DNA of 64,000 nt from Sinorhizobium terangae (GCF_029714365.1 NZ_CP121660.1:1550001-1614000), one strand, 5' to 3'. Shown: positions 51,043 through 59,737, numbered from the stretch's first letter. Notes: generated by a model from the sequence alone, not told the origin. A program made the numbers and translations.

Positions 51043-51246
51043 GTGTACCCTTCTCGCGACTTGCGCTGTGCCATTTCACCCAACGAGCTCAACCTCCTTC
51101 AGCGGCTGTTCGAAGATGAGCTTGCCAGAAAGCATCTGCCTATCGACTCCCCTCTCGCTGAATGCCTCGCAAAACGGCTGATCGCACTGTTCCAGGACGG
51201 CGTCACAGAACCTCGCGATCTGCTCGAGAGGATCAGTGAAACGTAG
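51043..51246 (+). CDS. Small rhizobial protein with GTG start (MYPS family)
   Basis: 67 residues: MYPSRDLRCAISPNELNLLQ, RLFEDELARKHLPIDSPLAE, RLIALFQDGVTEPRDLLERI. The GTG at 51043 follows GGAGG by 7-8 nt. Related in leader, start context and layout to the 45208 gene, although the protein sequences have diverged widely. Helical, soluble, function unknown. Confidence 0.62.
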   Translation: MYPSRDLRCAISPNELNLLQRLFEDELARKHLPIDSPLAECLAKRLIALFQDGVTEPRDLLERISET

Positions 51247-51249
51247 GAA

Positions 51250-51462
51250 GGCCCCGATCGATCCGCGATCCTCGCGTGACGGTCCCTACGACTCCCGGCG
51301 CGGCGTGGAGCACGGGTCGGTATGCGGTCGATTTCACCTCGAACTGCAGTCCGGACCCTTCGGAGGCTTGTCGACGAGCTTTGCAAGACGCGGATCGATG
51401 CGGGCCGGCATGGGATCTTCCGGCGGGGTATCCGGCGGCCGCGTCGATGAAGACTTGACCAT
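51250..51462 (-). pseudogene. LigD-type DNA ligase, N-terminal remnant 4
   Basis: From ATG 51462: PMPARIDPRLAKLVDKPPKG then a frame change near 51365 into LQFEVKSTAYRPVLHAAPG and VVGTVTRGS. This is the start of the LigD ligase domain (normally WxFEVKWDGYR...); the catalytic Lys in FEVK is retained but the Trp-Asp-Gly after it is changed. Ends after about 70 residues. Its ATG overlaps the stop of the 51462-51824 gene. Confidence 0.65.
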
Positions 51463-51824
51463 CAGCCGCCGCCATAGGGCTCCCGCACATAGACCGGTGT
51501 GAAAACACGCGTCAGATCCAGAAATACCTCATTGGCGATTGTATCTGTCGCGACCGCGCGCACGTCGGCGTCCACCGCCGCGAAGTCGGCCAGCGTCTCT
51601 TCCGGTATCCCGCAAATCGCGTCGACGATCTGCACGACGACGTCATTCATGGCCGCAGGTTCGTGATCGCGCCGGAACTGATAGTGCTTCCCGAGACGCA
51701 AAAAAAGGTGAATGGCGATCGCGGCCGTCGATCGAGCCCGATCGGCAACCAGCATCCCTCGGAGATCGTCTTCGATCTCCATGAGGGGCATCTTGATCAT
51801 CGCTGCGGTCAGGTGGCGCTCCAT
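51462..51824 (-). CDS. Hypothetical protein upstream of a LigD remnant
   Basis: 120 residues from ATG 51824: MERHLTAAMIKMPLMEIEDD, ARSTAAIAIHLFLRLGKHYQ, MNDVVVQIVDAICGIPEETL, VFLDLTRVFTPVYVREPYGG. No known domain. No convincing ribosome site, so the start is uncertain (ATG 51797 is possible). Its stop shares a base with the LigD remnant start, which hints at an old operon. Confidence 0.5.
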   Translation of the reverse strand: MERHLTAAMIKMPLMEIEDDLRGMLVADRARSTAAIAIHLFLRLGKHYQFRRDHEPAAMNDVVVQIVDAICGIPEETLADFAAVDADVRAVATDTIANEVFLDLTRVFTPVYVREPYGGG

Positions 51825-51967
51825 GCGCTCATTAGCGCACAGATCCGCGAAATCGTCGCGTTGACTTTTGGGAGAAGGACAACATATCAGAAACACCGAC
51901 GGCGCAGTGCGGTCGCGCCTTCCACGACATGCGGGATATCGACAACCTCGACCGAGGAGAAATACGC

Positions 51968-52378
51968 ATGTCTGATCTCCCCAAGCCGAATGCCAATGGC
52001 GGGAGACCTGGCCGGATGCCCCGAAACACTTTTCCGGGTACGGCGGCAGCCGGAATATCCCGTTCATTCACTGGTATCATCTGGGCTGGTGGAACTGGTA
52101 CATGTGCTGGAACCAGGCGAAGAACAGCAACAGGTGGCAGCGGCCGAACGGCCAGGCCGATTCCGCGAGAGAGGCTGCGCTCGCCGCGGAGAGCTGCTAC
52201 GAAGCTATCCTGTCATGCACGTGGCCCGGAATGGTCCCCCAAGGATCTGTAGTGCATGCGCGACGGTGAAAAGTGGCAGGAGAGCTATAAGGCGCTCTGG
52301 CGAGAAGCCATGGCCGAAAAGCCATATGTGGACGGAAGGAAGCTATCGTCGCGTCGACGAGATCTCCAAGGCTTGAAG
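51968..52378 (+). pseudogene. Decayed paralogue of the Trp/Tyr-rich protein
   Basis: MSDLPKPN starts in one frame; a shift near 51992 gives QWRETWPDAPKHFSGYGGSR, HWYHLGWWNWYMCWNQAKNS and SAREAALAAESCYEAILSC; a second shift near 52230 with an in-frame TAG gives MRDGEKWQESYKALWREAMA. Compared with the intact copy at 47364 it has two frameshifts and one nonsense codon. Confidence 0.7.
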
Positions 52379-52608
52379 CCGAATGCAGAAGGGCCGCCGG
52401 TTGCGCCGGCAAAGGCGATGCCTGCGATTTACCTATCCGTGTCGGCACGGCACGACTGGGAACATACATCGGCTGGCCGGTTTCATTCACATAGGCGCGG
52501 AACGATCCAGCCGACGGCAGGTTAGGAAAGCGTCGCGGTTGCGACGTCACCGCCGGTTCGCCCGCGCGTTCGCCCTCCTCGAACCGCGGGCGTCGCTGTA
52601 TCGGCGAT

Positions 52609-52848
52609 CTAACTTTCGAGGCGTTTGGCTAACTCTGCTTTCTCTCTCGCGAGCAGATCACGGGCCGAGATGTGCGACGCGAGCATTGTCTTGAAGGTAC
52701 CAAGCAGATTCCTCGCTTGCTGGGTATCATGCCCATCGCGATCTAGCTCAGCAACAATCTCCTCTTGGTGCGCGACATGCTCTTCAGCCCGGGCAATATG
52801 TCGTTCGGCTTCGGCAAGCTTCCTGTCGATCATCGCTATTCTGCCCAT
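52609..52848 (-). CDS. Small coiled-coil hypothetical protein
   Basis: 79 residues: MIDRKLAEAERHIARAEEHV, AHQEEIVAELDRDGHDTQQA, NLLGTFKTMLASHISARDLL. Coiled coil with the RDGHDTxxARxLL pattern I know from many copies in rhizobial plasmids. ATG 52848 is given; ATG 52833 is equally possible, and neither has a clear ribosome site. Confidence 0.6.
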   Translation of the reverse strand: MGRIAMIDRKLAEAERHIARAEEHVAHQEEIVAELDRDGHDTQQARNLLGTFKTMLASHISARDLLAREKAELAKRLES

Positions 52849-53107
52849 GCACCGGTCGAACCAACTCTCGGCGACAAGGTTCCTCCGGTCGAGCAAGCCT
52901 TGATTCAGTTTCAGAGAGGTTAGTAGACGCGACTGGGGGATCTTGAGAGAATGGATGCCTTTGCAGTAGCTGCTGGTTCGCGGCATTGATCTCTGCGAGC
53001 TAGCACCATCTCTCTTGGAACCATTCCGCAAGCCAACCGTTAGATACGGTCGCTACCCGTGGCGACGCCAAAGGCCGGAATCCCTCCAACCGCAGACCGG
53101 CCACACG

Positions 53108-53144
53108 GCAGCGCCTCCCGTCCCTCAGAGGCGCTGCTATTTTT
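53108..53144 (+). terminator. Strong rho-independent terminator with no gene upstream
   Basis: Perfect 10-bp arms GCAGCGCCTC/GAGGCGCTGC with a 10-nt loop and TATTTTT after the stem. No plus-strand gene lies within 700 nt upstream, so it may end a small RNA starting near 53040. Confidence 0.75.
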
Positions 53145-53312
53145 GAGGCTGGCTTCTCTGCCGGCCGCCATCCTCGAGCTGCTGAAGGATCTCACACACC
53201 AGCCGCATGTTTCGATGGCCGCCACGCGCTTGTCGAAAGCGCAACGTTCGAACTCTCTTCGCGGACTCTCCCGGTGAAGCTGGGGATGCTTGAAGATGTC
53301 CTACCGAGACGA

Positions 53313-53435
53313 GTAGAGCTGCAGAGGGTGTCGGTCCCTGCAGCTCCGATCGCGACGTATTCTTCGTTTGCTTGGGCTTACTCACCCTGTTCCATCCAAG
53401 GGAACCGCTTCGAACGTCGCTTGCCGTTATGGAGA
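53313..53435 (-). repeat. Duplicated element with hairpin, copy 2
   Basis: Second copy of 48044-48165. The GAGCTGCAG/CTGCAGCTC hairpin is at 53316-53346, but the T-run following it in copy 1 is replaced by TACTCGTC, so copy 2 would not terminate efficiently. Confidence 0.5.
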
Positions 53436-53455
53436 TAGTGGCGGCGCAAGCGGGA

Positions 53456-53677
53456 TCAAGGGCAAATCAACGCCGCAGCAGCGGCTCGCATGGTCATCGA
53501 CACTTCTTCAGGTTCAGGGAGAGGCTCTCGCCCCGATGCCTTTGCAATCTTCCGGTAGGCGTACCCGCCCATCCCAGGAATCCGCAGCATCTCGACTGCT
53601 GAGAGGTGCTGCATATCCCCGACCAGCTCATGTCCGAGCTGGTTAAACTCGACGAGGAGCCATGGCTTAAGATTCAA
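53456..53677 (-). CDS. Small hypothetical protein with helix-hairpin-helix-like core
   Basis: About 73 residues from TTG 53677: HELVGDMQHLSAVEMLRIPG, MGGYAYRKIAKASGREPLPE. The LRIPGMGGxxxRKIAKA part resembles the helix-hairpin-helix of RNA polymerase alpha C-terminal domains. The start is uncertain; no ATG lies early in the frame and the ribosome site is weak. Confidence 0.45.
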   Translation of the reverse strand: MNLKPWLLVEFNQLGHELVGDMQHLSAVEMLRIPGMGGYAYRKIAKASGREPLPEPEEVSMTMRAAAAALICP

Positions 53678-53871
53678 ATCTGAGAGTTTCGTATCCTTGC
53701 CCGCATAAGATCAGGTCAACTCGCAACGCGCAATTGTAGGATCATACAGTGTTCACGTCGTTGCCTGGCGTCCAAGGCTACGCCGGGAAACGCGACGAAG
53801 GCAAAGGCGAGGCCCTTCAGGGGAACCATTGCTGTGATTGACGGTTCTCTGACGGACCGAAGGGAGCCGCA

Positions 53872-54099
53872 ATGCCCCAGCGCTCAGCAAGGAAGATTCC
53901 GCCAACGAAAGAAACCGAGGCCGCGCTTGTGGAGCAGGTCGTTTCTGACTGGTGCAAAGTGCGTCAATTGGATCCTGGGAGTCACACGGCCGTAATGGAA
54001 GGGTTGAGGGTTCTCTATGTGATCCGCGAGTTCGATATGACGGACAGAGAGAAGCTTCTAGAGGAACTGTTGGATAGCGAAGGACCCAACACTTTATAG
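53872..54099 (+). CDS. Small hypothetical protein, 75 residues
   Basis: MPQRSARKIPPTKETEAALV, EQVVSDWCKVRQLDPGSHTA, LRVLYVIREFDMTDREKLLE. Soluble and helical with a basic N-terminus. GGGAG lies 6 nt before ATG 53872. I do not recognise the family. Confidence 0.55.
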   Translation: MPQRSARKIPPTKETEAALVEQVVSDWCKVRQLDPGSHTAVMEGLRVLYVIREFDMTDREKLLEELLDSEGPNTL

Positions 54100-54252
54100 C
54101 GGCCGACCTAAGGCGTTGCGCATTTTCGAGCCCGGAACAATCAAGAGGGTGGAGCGTTTAATACCCTCGCTCCAAGGGAGGAGGCCGGCTTTTGGACAGG
54201 GCCGGCAACGAGCGATGTCAGCCGCTGCTGATCCTCGCAGATTGAAGTTACC

Positions 54253-54360
54253 ATGCGGGATGCTTTCGTTCTTGGTTTCATCGTGCTGATCATCATTCTC
54301 GTATTGTTTGAGTTCGTCGTGCACGCTCTGTCGGGCCAGCTCTCGTCGCCATCACCATGA
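54253..54360 (+). CDS. Small single-pass membrane protein, 35 residues
   Basis: MRDAFVLGFIVLIIILVLFE followed by FVVHAL and a short polar tail: one clear membrane helix. Codon use is normal. The ribosome site is weak (TTGAAG). Small membrane proteins of this kind are common in rhizobia but overlooked. Confidence 0.45.
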   Translation: MRDAFVLGFIVLIIILVLFEFVVHALSGQLSSPSP

Positions 54361-54399
54361 TGCCCTGCCGAGCGAAGCAGCCCAGTATGGTGTAAGCAC

Positions 54400-54435
54400 A
54401 AAAGAGCCCGCCACGAGAGAGCGTAGAGAGCGGGC
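54400..54435 (-). terminator. Terminator-like hairpin, minus strand
   Basis: GCCCGC/GCGGGC arms around a 18-nt loop, followed on the minus strand by TCTTTTG. No minus-strand gene lies upstream within 1 kb, so it may end a small RNA or close the convergent small gene. Confidence 0.4.
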
Positions 54436-54721
54436 CCAGGTTTGTTGTCAGCAATGTTCTCAAACTAACGGTGCCAGAAGCCGTCAATTTGTCGAGTCGG
54501 CCGATAGGGCTAAATCGCGCCGCGGCGGTCACCATCTACCCAAACGGGTGATGTGACCAAACTCTCGTTTCCTGATAAGCCGAACAGCTTAAAGTTGACT
54601 ACCGAACCAAGCAACCGTCCACCTAACCGGCACAACCTTAATTGGGCGGGGCATGTCCCGCGCGGTAGCAGGGAACATTTTTCCCGGCTGCGCTATTCCG
54701 CCTCCTGTTAGGAGCGTAGCC

Positions 54722-54925
54722 ATGCGCAAGCCAAATCCCGACCTGGCGAGGCGCATACGCAACGTGGTGTCAAAGGAGGCCAACACTGCCTTCCTCCGGT
54801 CTCTTCCTGTGTTCCAAGTCAAGCCGCTGCCCCGGAAGTTCGTCGATCTCCTGCCACAGCTGGATGATGAGGAAAATAACGCCGGAGAAGCTGAAAAGAC
54901 AAATCCGCCTTCAGGAACCAATTGA
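54722..54925 (+). CDS. Small hypothetical protein, 67 residues
   Basis: MRKPNPDLARRIRNVVSKEA, FLRSLPVFQVKPLPRKFVDL, LPQLDDEENNAG. Basic then acidic, soluble; likely a small rhizobial family with the RSLPVF-LP-KF-DLL pattern. ATG 54722 has TTAGGAG 8 nt upstream and the gene is followed by a strong terminator. Confidence 0.6.
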   Translation: MRKPNPDLARRIRNVVSKEANTAFLRSLPVFQVKPLPRKFVDLLPQLDDEENNAGEAEKTNPPSGTN

Positions 54926-54973
54926 GAGCATTCGCGTTTAATAGCGTCGCATTCCTTATGCGACTGGAGAACG

Positions 54974-55016
54974 GAGCGGTGTCCTCGCCCCCTCGCAGGA
55001 CGCCGCTCTTTCTTTC
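54974..55016 (+). terminator. Rho-independent terminator
   Basis: GAGCGG-T-GTCCT pairs with AGGAC-G-CCGCTC, followed by TTTCTTTC. It lies about 50 nt after the stop of the 54722 gene. Confidence 0.7.
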
Positions 55017-55631
55017 GGCGACGAGGAAAACGTCGCTCCATTGTGGGGCGCCCGACTCACTGGTGGGAGGTCACCGACCCCGAAAATCCTTTGTGCGACA
55101 TCTGCCTCTGACGGCGTCACCTACCGATTGCTTCGCTACCACCTGCAGGTCCCACGTCGGGCGTCATCAACGGCGCGGCCCGTAGCCTCTGCGCAACCGC
55201 ATTCGTACTTCTCCATGTAGTAGCGATAGAGACCGCCGGCGGTCCTCGGTCATGATGGAGAAAACATTCCTGAATTGCCGCTCGACTGCTGCTCTGACGT
55301 TGGTTGGCCGGCTGACGCCGCGCGACTTCTTCAATCCCGCGATCCTGAGAATAGCAGGCGGGGCATTATAACCGCGATATCCTTGCCGCCGATTAGGCAA
55401 CAAAATGGCCAGCTAGTTGAAGGTGTGTAGCCTCATCTTGTAACTACCATCCGGCTGCTTCTGGAAAACTTGAATTGTAACTCCCGAATAAACTACATCC
55501 TTGATCCTTGCCGGTCTGGTCCTTCGCACCAACGGACCATTTCGCGCTACCGATGACCAGATCGTCGTCACCGATCCCCGCAGCCAAAGCCATCACCGGC
55601 AACATCGCCTTTACGGTCCATGACATCGATC
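55017..55631. other. Boundary stretch between the accessory island and the ben-cat operon
   Basis: About 600 nt with no confident gene. A minus frame 55167-55403 (ILRIAGLKKSRGVSRPTNVR) is protein-like but has no supporting start or known relatives that I can name. No clear terminator for pcaD was found. Confidence 0.35.
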
Positions 55632-56435
55632 TCAGCGGCGAGTGCTGCTGCCAAAAAATTCAAGAAGCGCGACATTGAATGCCCGCCTCGACTCGATGTT
55701 AACGATATGCCGGCCTGGCAACGACAGGTGCCGGCCCCGCTGAACGCGCAGGGAAATATCTTCCAGATCGGCTGGCGGACACACCGGATCGTCATCGCCG
55801 GAGACGGCCAGCAGAGGATTGGCGATCAGTCCGATGTCTTCCCGCAGGTCGGCTCCGGCCAAAGCCGCGCAGCAGCCGATATATCCATCGATCGAGGTCG
55901 CGACAAAACTATCGAGCACCTTGCCGACACTCCGGGGTTCAACTGCGCTGAACCCCGGAGTGAACCAGCGCTCGACGGTGGCAGGGGTCAGTGCCGCAAG
56001 ACCATTCTCCCGCACGGCGTCCATTCGCGTGGTCCAGCTTTCTGCGGTACCGATCTTCGCGGATGCCGCGCATACAGCGATCTTGCCGAAGCGCTCTCCG
56101 GCGTGGATACCTAGCCACTGCCCTGTGAGGCCGCCGATAGAAAGACCGCAGAAATGCACTCGCTCTATTTCCAGCGCATCGAGCAGTGCGAGCGCATCAT
56201 TGCCGAGGTCGGACAGGCCGTATGGCGGCAGTGGCACGGAGGACCGGCCATGACCGCGGCTGTCATACCGCAGTAAGCGGAAATAAGGCCGCAGTCCAGC
56301 CACCTGCGCGTTCCACATGTGCAGGTCGGTGCCGAGCGAATTGCAGAACATAAGCCATGGCTTGCCTTGGCACCCATCCTTGTCGCCGTCGATGCGGTAG
56401 TGGAGGCGATGACTGGAAAGATCAAGAAAAGGCAT
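55632..56435 (-). CDS. pcaD: 3-oxoadipate enol-lactonase
   Basis: A 267-residue alpha/beta hydrolase. Nucleophile Ser99 in CGLSIGGLTGQWLG, oxyanion region FCNSLGTDLHMW, RYDSRGHGRS, VSGDDDPVCPP for the acid, and GRHIVNIE for the catalytic His. It hydrolyses beta-ketoadipate enol-lactone to beta-ketoadipate, the step after CatC. Last gene of the catabolic operon here, about 120 nt after benK. Confidence 0.9.
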   Translation of the reverse strand: MPFLDLSSHRLHYRIDGDKDGCQGKPWLMFCNSLGTDLHMWNAQVAGLRPYFRLLRYDSRGHGRSSVPLPPYGLSDLGNDALALLDALEIERVHFCGLSIGGLTGQWLGIHAGERFGKIAVCAASAKIGTAESWTTRMDAVRENGLAALTPATVERWFTPGFSAVEPRSVGKVLDSFVATSIDGYIGCCAALAGADLREDIGLIANPLLAVSGDDDPVCPPADLEDISLRVQRGRHLSLPGRHIVNIESRRAFNVALLEFFGSSTRR

Positions 56436-56555
56436 AGATCAATACTCACGAACCGGATTGCCGGAAGAATGGGTTTCAGCAGCGCCGGGCCGAAACCGGC
56501 GCTGCCCGATATAGGGATGACCAGTGGTCTGGCACATGCGATCGGCCGTGCCCAC

Positions 56556-57887
56556 TTACGCCGTGGCAAGCTGCACGGCGCTTGAGCGACGCGCGCTGCT
56601 TATCGCGAACACCAGCATGGCGAGGGCCGAGATCGCCGCCGGGATCGAGAAGATCAGGAAGTTCTGCTGAAGCGGAAATTCCTGTGCCAGAAGCACACCG
56701 CCCAAGGTCGGCCCGACGATCGCGCCGATGCGGCCGACGCCCGAGGCCCAGCCCAATCCCGTGGAGCGCACGGAGAGGTTATAAAGCTGGGCCACGCTGG
56801 CATAGAGCAGGATCTGCGTGCCAATCGTGGTGGCGCCGGCAACGAACACCATCAGGAACAGCAGCCCTGCGGGCAGATTGAAGCCGATCAGCGCGATCGA
56901 TGCGGCAGCGGCAACGAAAAAGCTGACCACCACCTTCGGCAGACCGAACCGGTCGCCCAGCCAGCCGCCGGCGATCGCGCCGACCATGCCGCCGAAATTC
57001 AGCGAGAAGAGGCTGAGTAGGCTGGCTTTCTCCGCATAGCCGGCCTCCTGCAAGACTTTCGGCAACCAGGACGACAGCAGATAGACGAGCAGCAGGCAGC
57101 AGAAGAAGGCGACCCACAGCATGATTGTGCGCAGCGTGCGCTGATGACGGAAGAGCTCGAGGACCGATGCCGAGGCCCCCTCGGTCTCGGAGAAGACCAG
57201 CCTGTCGCCGTTGCCAAGAGGCGCGGAGGAATCAATCTTGCGGTAGATCCGCTTGGCCTGGTCCTGCTTGCCCTGGCGGATCAGGAAGCCGAGCGATTCC
57301 GGCAGTTTCCACAGGATGAACGGCAGCATCAACAACGGCAGTGCCGCCATGAAGAACATCGGCTTCCAGCCGTATTGCGGGATCATGCCGATGCCGAGGC
57401 CAGCCGCGACCATGCCGCCGACGGAATAGCCGGAGAACATGAGCGCGACCATGGTGCCGCGAAGGCGCCTCGGCGCATACTCGTTCATGAGGGCCACAGC
57501 GTTCGGCATCAGCCCGCCGCAGCCGAAGCCGGCGATGAAACGGAAAAGCTTGAACTCACCCGGCGAACCGGTAAGGCCGGTCAAGAGGGTGGAGACGGTA
57601 AACAGCATGAAGCTGGTGGCAATGCCCTTCTTGCGTCCGATCCGGTCCGCAAGCGGACCGAAAACGAGAGCACCGAACATCATGCCGAACAGCGCCCATG
57701 CCTGCAAAGCGCCGGCCTCAGGCTTGCTCAGGCCCCATTCTCCTATCAGCGTCGGCAACACGGTGCCGGCTACGAAAACGTCGTAACCGTCGACAACCAG
57801 CAGCAAAGCGCAGAGAGCGACCACCGTCCACTGGAAGCGCCCGAAAGGCGAGCCGTCTATTGCTTCATTGACATCGATGTTGCGCAT
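56556..57887 (-). CDS. benK: Benzoate/aromatic acid:H+ symporter (MFS, AAHS family)
   Basis: 443 residues, 12 membrane segments. DGYDVFVAGTVLPTL in helix 1 is the aromatic acid transporter signature, with GPLADRIGRKKG after helix 2 and GWLGDRFGLPKV at the matching place in the second half. Takes up benzoate with protons. ATG 57887 has GGAGG 6-7 nt upstream; the GTG 6 nt earlier is not used. Lies between benD and pcaD in the same direction, so its substrate is most likely benzoate. Confidence 0.88.
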   Translation of the reverse strand: MRNIDVNEAIDGSPFGRFQWTVVALCALLLVVDGYDVFVAGTVLPTLIGEWGLSKPEAGALQAWALFGMMFGALVFGPLADRIGRKKGIATSFMLFTVSTLLTGLTGSPGEFKLFRFIAGFGCGGLMPNAVALMNEYAPRRLRGTMVALMFSGYSVGGMVAAGLGIGMIPQYGWKPMFFMAALPLLMLPFILWKLPESLGFLIRQGKQDQAKRIYRKIDSSAPLGNGDRLVFSETEGASASVLELFRHQRTLRTIMLWVAFFCCLLLVYLLSSWLPKVLQEAGYAEKASLLSLFSLNFGGMVGAIAGGWLGDRFGLPKVVVSFFVAAAASIALIGFNLPAGLLFLMVFVAGATTIGTQILLYASVAQLYNLSVRSTGLGWASGVGRIGAIVGPTLGGVLLAQEFPLQQNFLIFSIPAAISALAMLVFAISSARRSSAVQLATA

Positions 57888-57929
57888 TACCACTCCTCCC
57901 CGAGTTGTTACGCATGGAAATGTGAGCTT

Positions 57930-58715
57930 TCAGCCGAGATCGCCCCCGGCGACCGGCAGCACGCTGCCGGTGATGTAGGACGCCTCCTCCGACGCCAGAA
58001 ACAGGATCGGCGCGGCCTGTTCCTCGATGGTTCCGTACCGCTTCATGAAACTGGATTGCTTCACCTGGCTCACGACATCGGCCATCCAGCCCTTTTCCGC
58101 CCCACTATCGCCGGCGGCGTTGCGGGGGATACGGCGCGGCGGGGCCTCGGTACCGCCGGGCGCCGTGGCGACGACACGGATGTTCCGCCCGGCGAGCTCC
58201 ATGGCGAGCGACTGGGTGATGGCGTTCACGCCGCCCTTCGCCGCCGAATAGGGCACACGGTGGATGCCGCGGGTGGCGTTGGACGACACATTGACGATCG
58301 TGCCGCCGCCGCGAGCGAAGAGATGCGGTAGAACGGCGTGGCAGCAGTAGAGCGTCGGCATCAGCGAGCGGCGGATTTCGGCGTTAATCTGCTGCGGTTC
58401 GAACTCAGCGTAGGGACGCATGCGGATCGCGCCGCCGACATTGTTGATCAGGATGTCGATGCCGCCGAACTTCTCGGCGGCAAATCGCATCGCCGCCGCC
58501 GCCCCCTCATAGGTTTCGAGGTCGGCGTTGAAGACCGCGGCGTTCACGCCGGCCTGCGCCGCTACCTCGGCGACGAAGTCGGCGCGGTCGACGAACAGGA
58601 CCTGGCCGCCCTCCTCCGCTGCGCGGATCGCCACGGCCCGGCCGATACCCTGCGCAGCACCCGTGACAACCAGCACCTTGCCCGCGAAGCGGCCTTCGAA
58701 ACGCCCCGTGCTCAT
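57930..58715 (-). CDS. benD: Benzoate cis-diol dehydrogenase
   Basis: A 261-residue short-chain dehydrogenase. VVTGAAQGIGRAVA binds NAD, INNVGGAIRM, SSNATRGIHRVPYSAAKGGV holds the Tyr-x-x-x-Lys pair. It oxidises and decarboxylates the benzoate 1,2-dihydrodiol to catechol. Its ATG overlaps the benC stop by 4 nt, so the two are co-translated. Confidence 0.92.
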   Translation of the reverse strand: MSTGRFEGRFAGKVLVVTGAAQGIGRAVAIRAAEEGGQVLFVDRADFVAEVAAQAGVNAAVFNADLETYEGAAAAMRFAAEKFGGIDILINNVGGAIRMRPYAEFEPQQINAEIRRSLMPTLYCCHAVLPHLFARGGGTIVNVSSNATRGIHRVPYSAAKGGVNAITQSLAMELAGRNIRVVATAPGGTEAPPRRIPRNAAGDSGAEKGWMADVVSQVKQSSFMKRYGTIEEQAAPILFLASEEASYITGSVLPVAGGDLG

Positions 58716-59737
58716 GCAGCCACCTTCGCTGACGCATTGGGCGTGAACTTTTCGTAGTGGAAGCTGTGAGGCTGCACGCCCGTATCGTCGAAATGCTTGC
58801 GCACCGCATCGACCATTGGCGGCGGGCCGCAGAGATAGACGTCGACATCGCCGCCATTGAGCGCCTCGACCGGCATATACTGGGTGACCCAGCCCTTGCG
58901 CGGGTGGCTGGACGCCTCGTCGGCCACGACGGTACAGTAAGTGAAGTTGGCGAGCCGTTTTGCGTGAGCCTCGATCGCGTCGACGAGAACCAGGTCCAGA
59001 TCCCGGGTGACGCCGTAGACGAGGTGAACCCGCTCTTGCGAATTCTCGCGAGCCAGCACCTCGAGCATTGACAGGAACGGCGCAAGACCCGTGCCGCCGG
59101 CCAGGAACAGGAGCGGTCGCTCGACCTCCCTCAGGTAGAAACTGCCCAAGGGACCGGTCAGCTCGAGCCTCATCCCGGTTTCGGCGCGCTCCAGCCAGCC
59201 GCTCATGACGCCGCCGGGGATCTTCTTGATCAGGAAGCCGATGCGCCGTTGGCCGGGCGCCGTGCTGAAGGAATAGGATCGCTGCTGGCCGCAGCCCGGC
59301 ACGCCTATATTGACGTACTGACCGGGCAGGAAAGCGGGTGCCTGGGCATCCACATCCAGTTCCAGCACGATCGCCGCATCGTTGTGCGGCACCACAGCGG
59401 CGACGGTGGCGCCGAAGGTCTGCTGCCCGGTCTTGCAGGCGACCGAGGTCGTGGGAACCGCGATGATGCAGTCGGAAGACGGCCGCATCTGGCAGGTCAG
59501 CACGAGGCCGCTCTCAGCCTCCTCGACCGTTAGCGCATCGTCGATATAGTCGTCGCCGAGGTCGTAGCGACCGCTCTCGGCGCGGCACTTGCATGTGCCG
59601 CATACGCCGTCGGAACAATCCATCGGCAGGTTGATCTTGTTGCGGAAGGCGGCATCGAGAACCTTCTCGCTGTCCTTGCATTCGATGAAACGGGTAACGC
59701 CGTCCTCGAAGTTCAAAGCGATGCTGTAGCTGGCCAT
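58712..59737 (-). CDS. benC: Benzoate 1,2-dioxygenase reductase component
   Basis: A 341-residue electron-transfer protein. The N-terminal chloroplast-type ferredoxin domain has cluster ligands in CSDGVCGTCKC (Cys41, 46, 49) and TCQM (Cys82); then an FAD domain (GQYVNIG, QRSYSFSTAPG) and an NAD domain (LFLAGGTGLAPFLSML, DVYLCGPPPMVDAV). Passes electrons from NADH to BenAB. Confidence 0.93.
   Translation of the reverse strand: MASYSIALNFEDGVTRFIECKDSEKVLDAAFRNKINLPMDCSDGVCGTCKCRAESGRYDLGDDYIDDALTVEEAESGLVLTCQMRPSSDCIIAVPTTSVACKTGQQTFGATVAAVVPHNDAAIVLELDVDAQAPAFLPGQYVNIGVPGCGQQRSYSFSTAPGQRRIGFLIKKIPGGVMSGWLERAETGMRLELTGPLGSFYLREVERPLLFLAGGTGLAPFLSMLEVLARENSQERVHLVYGVTRDLDLVLVDAIEAHAKRLANFTYCTVVADEASSHPRKGWVTQYMPVEALNGGDVDVYLCGPPPMVDAVRKHFDDTGVQPHSFHYEKFTPNASAKVAA

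Noticed and set aside
55167..55403. Minus-strand ORF with LRIAGLKKSRGVSRPTNV
   Set aside because: Protein-like in part, but there is no supporting start signal or recognised family; left as an unassigned stretch.
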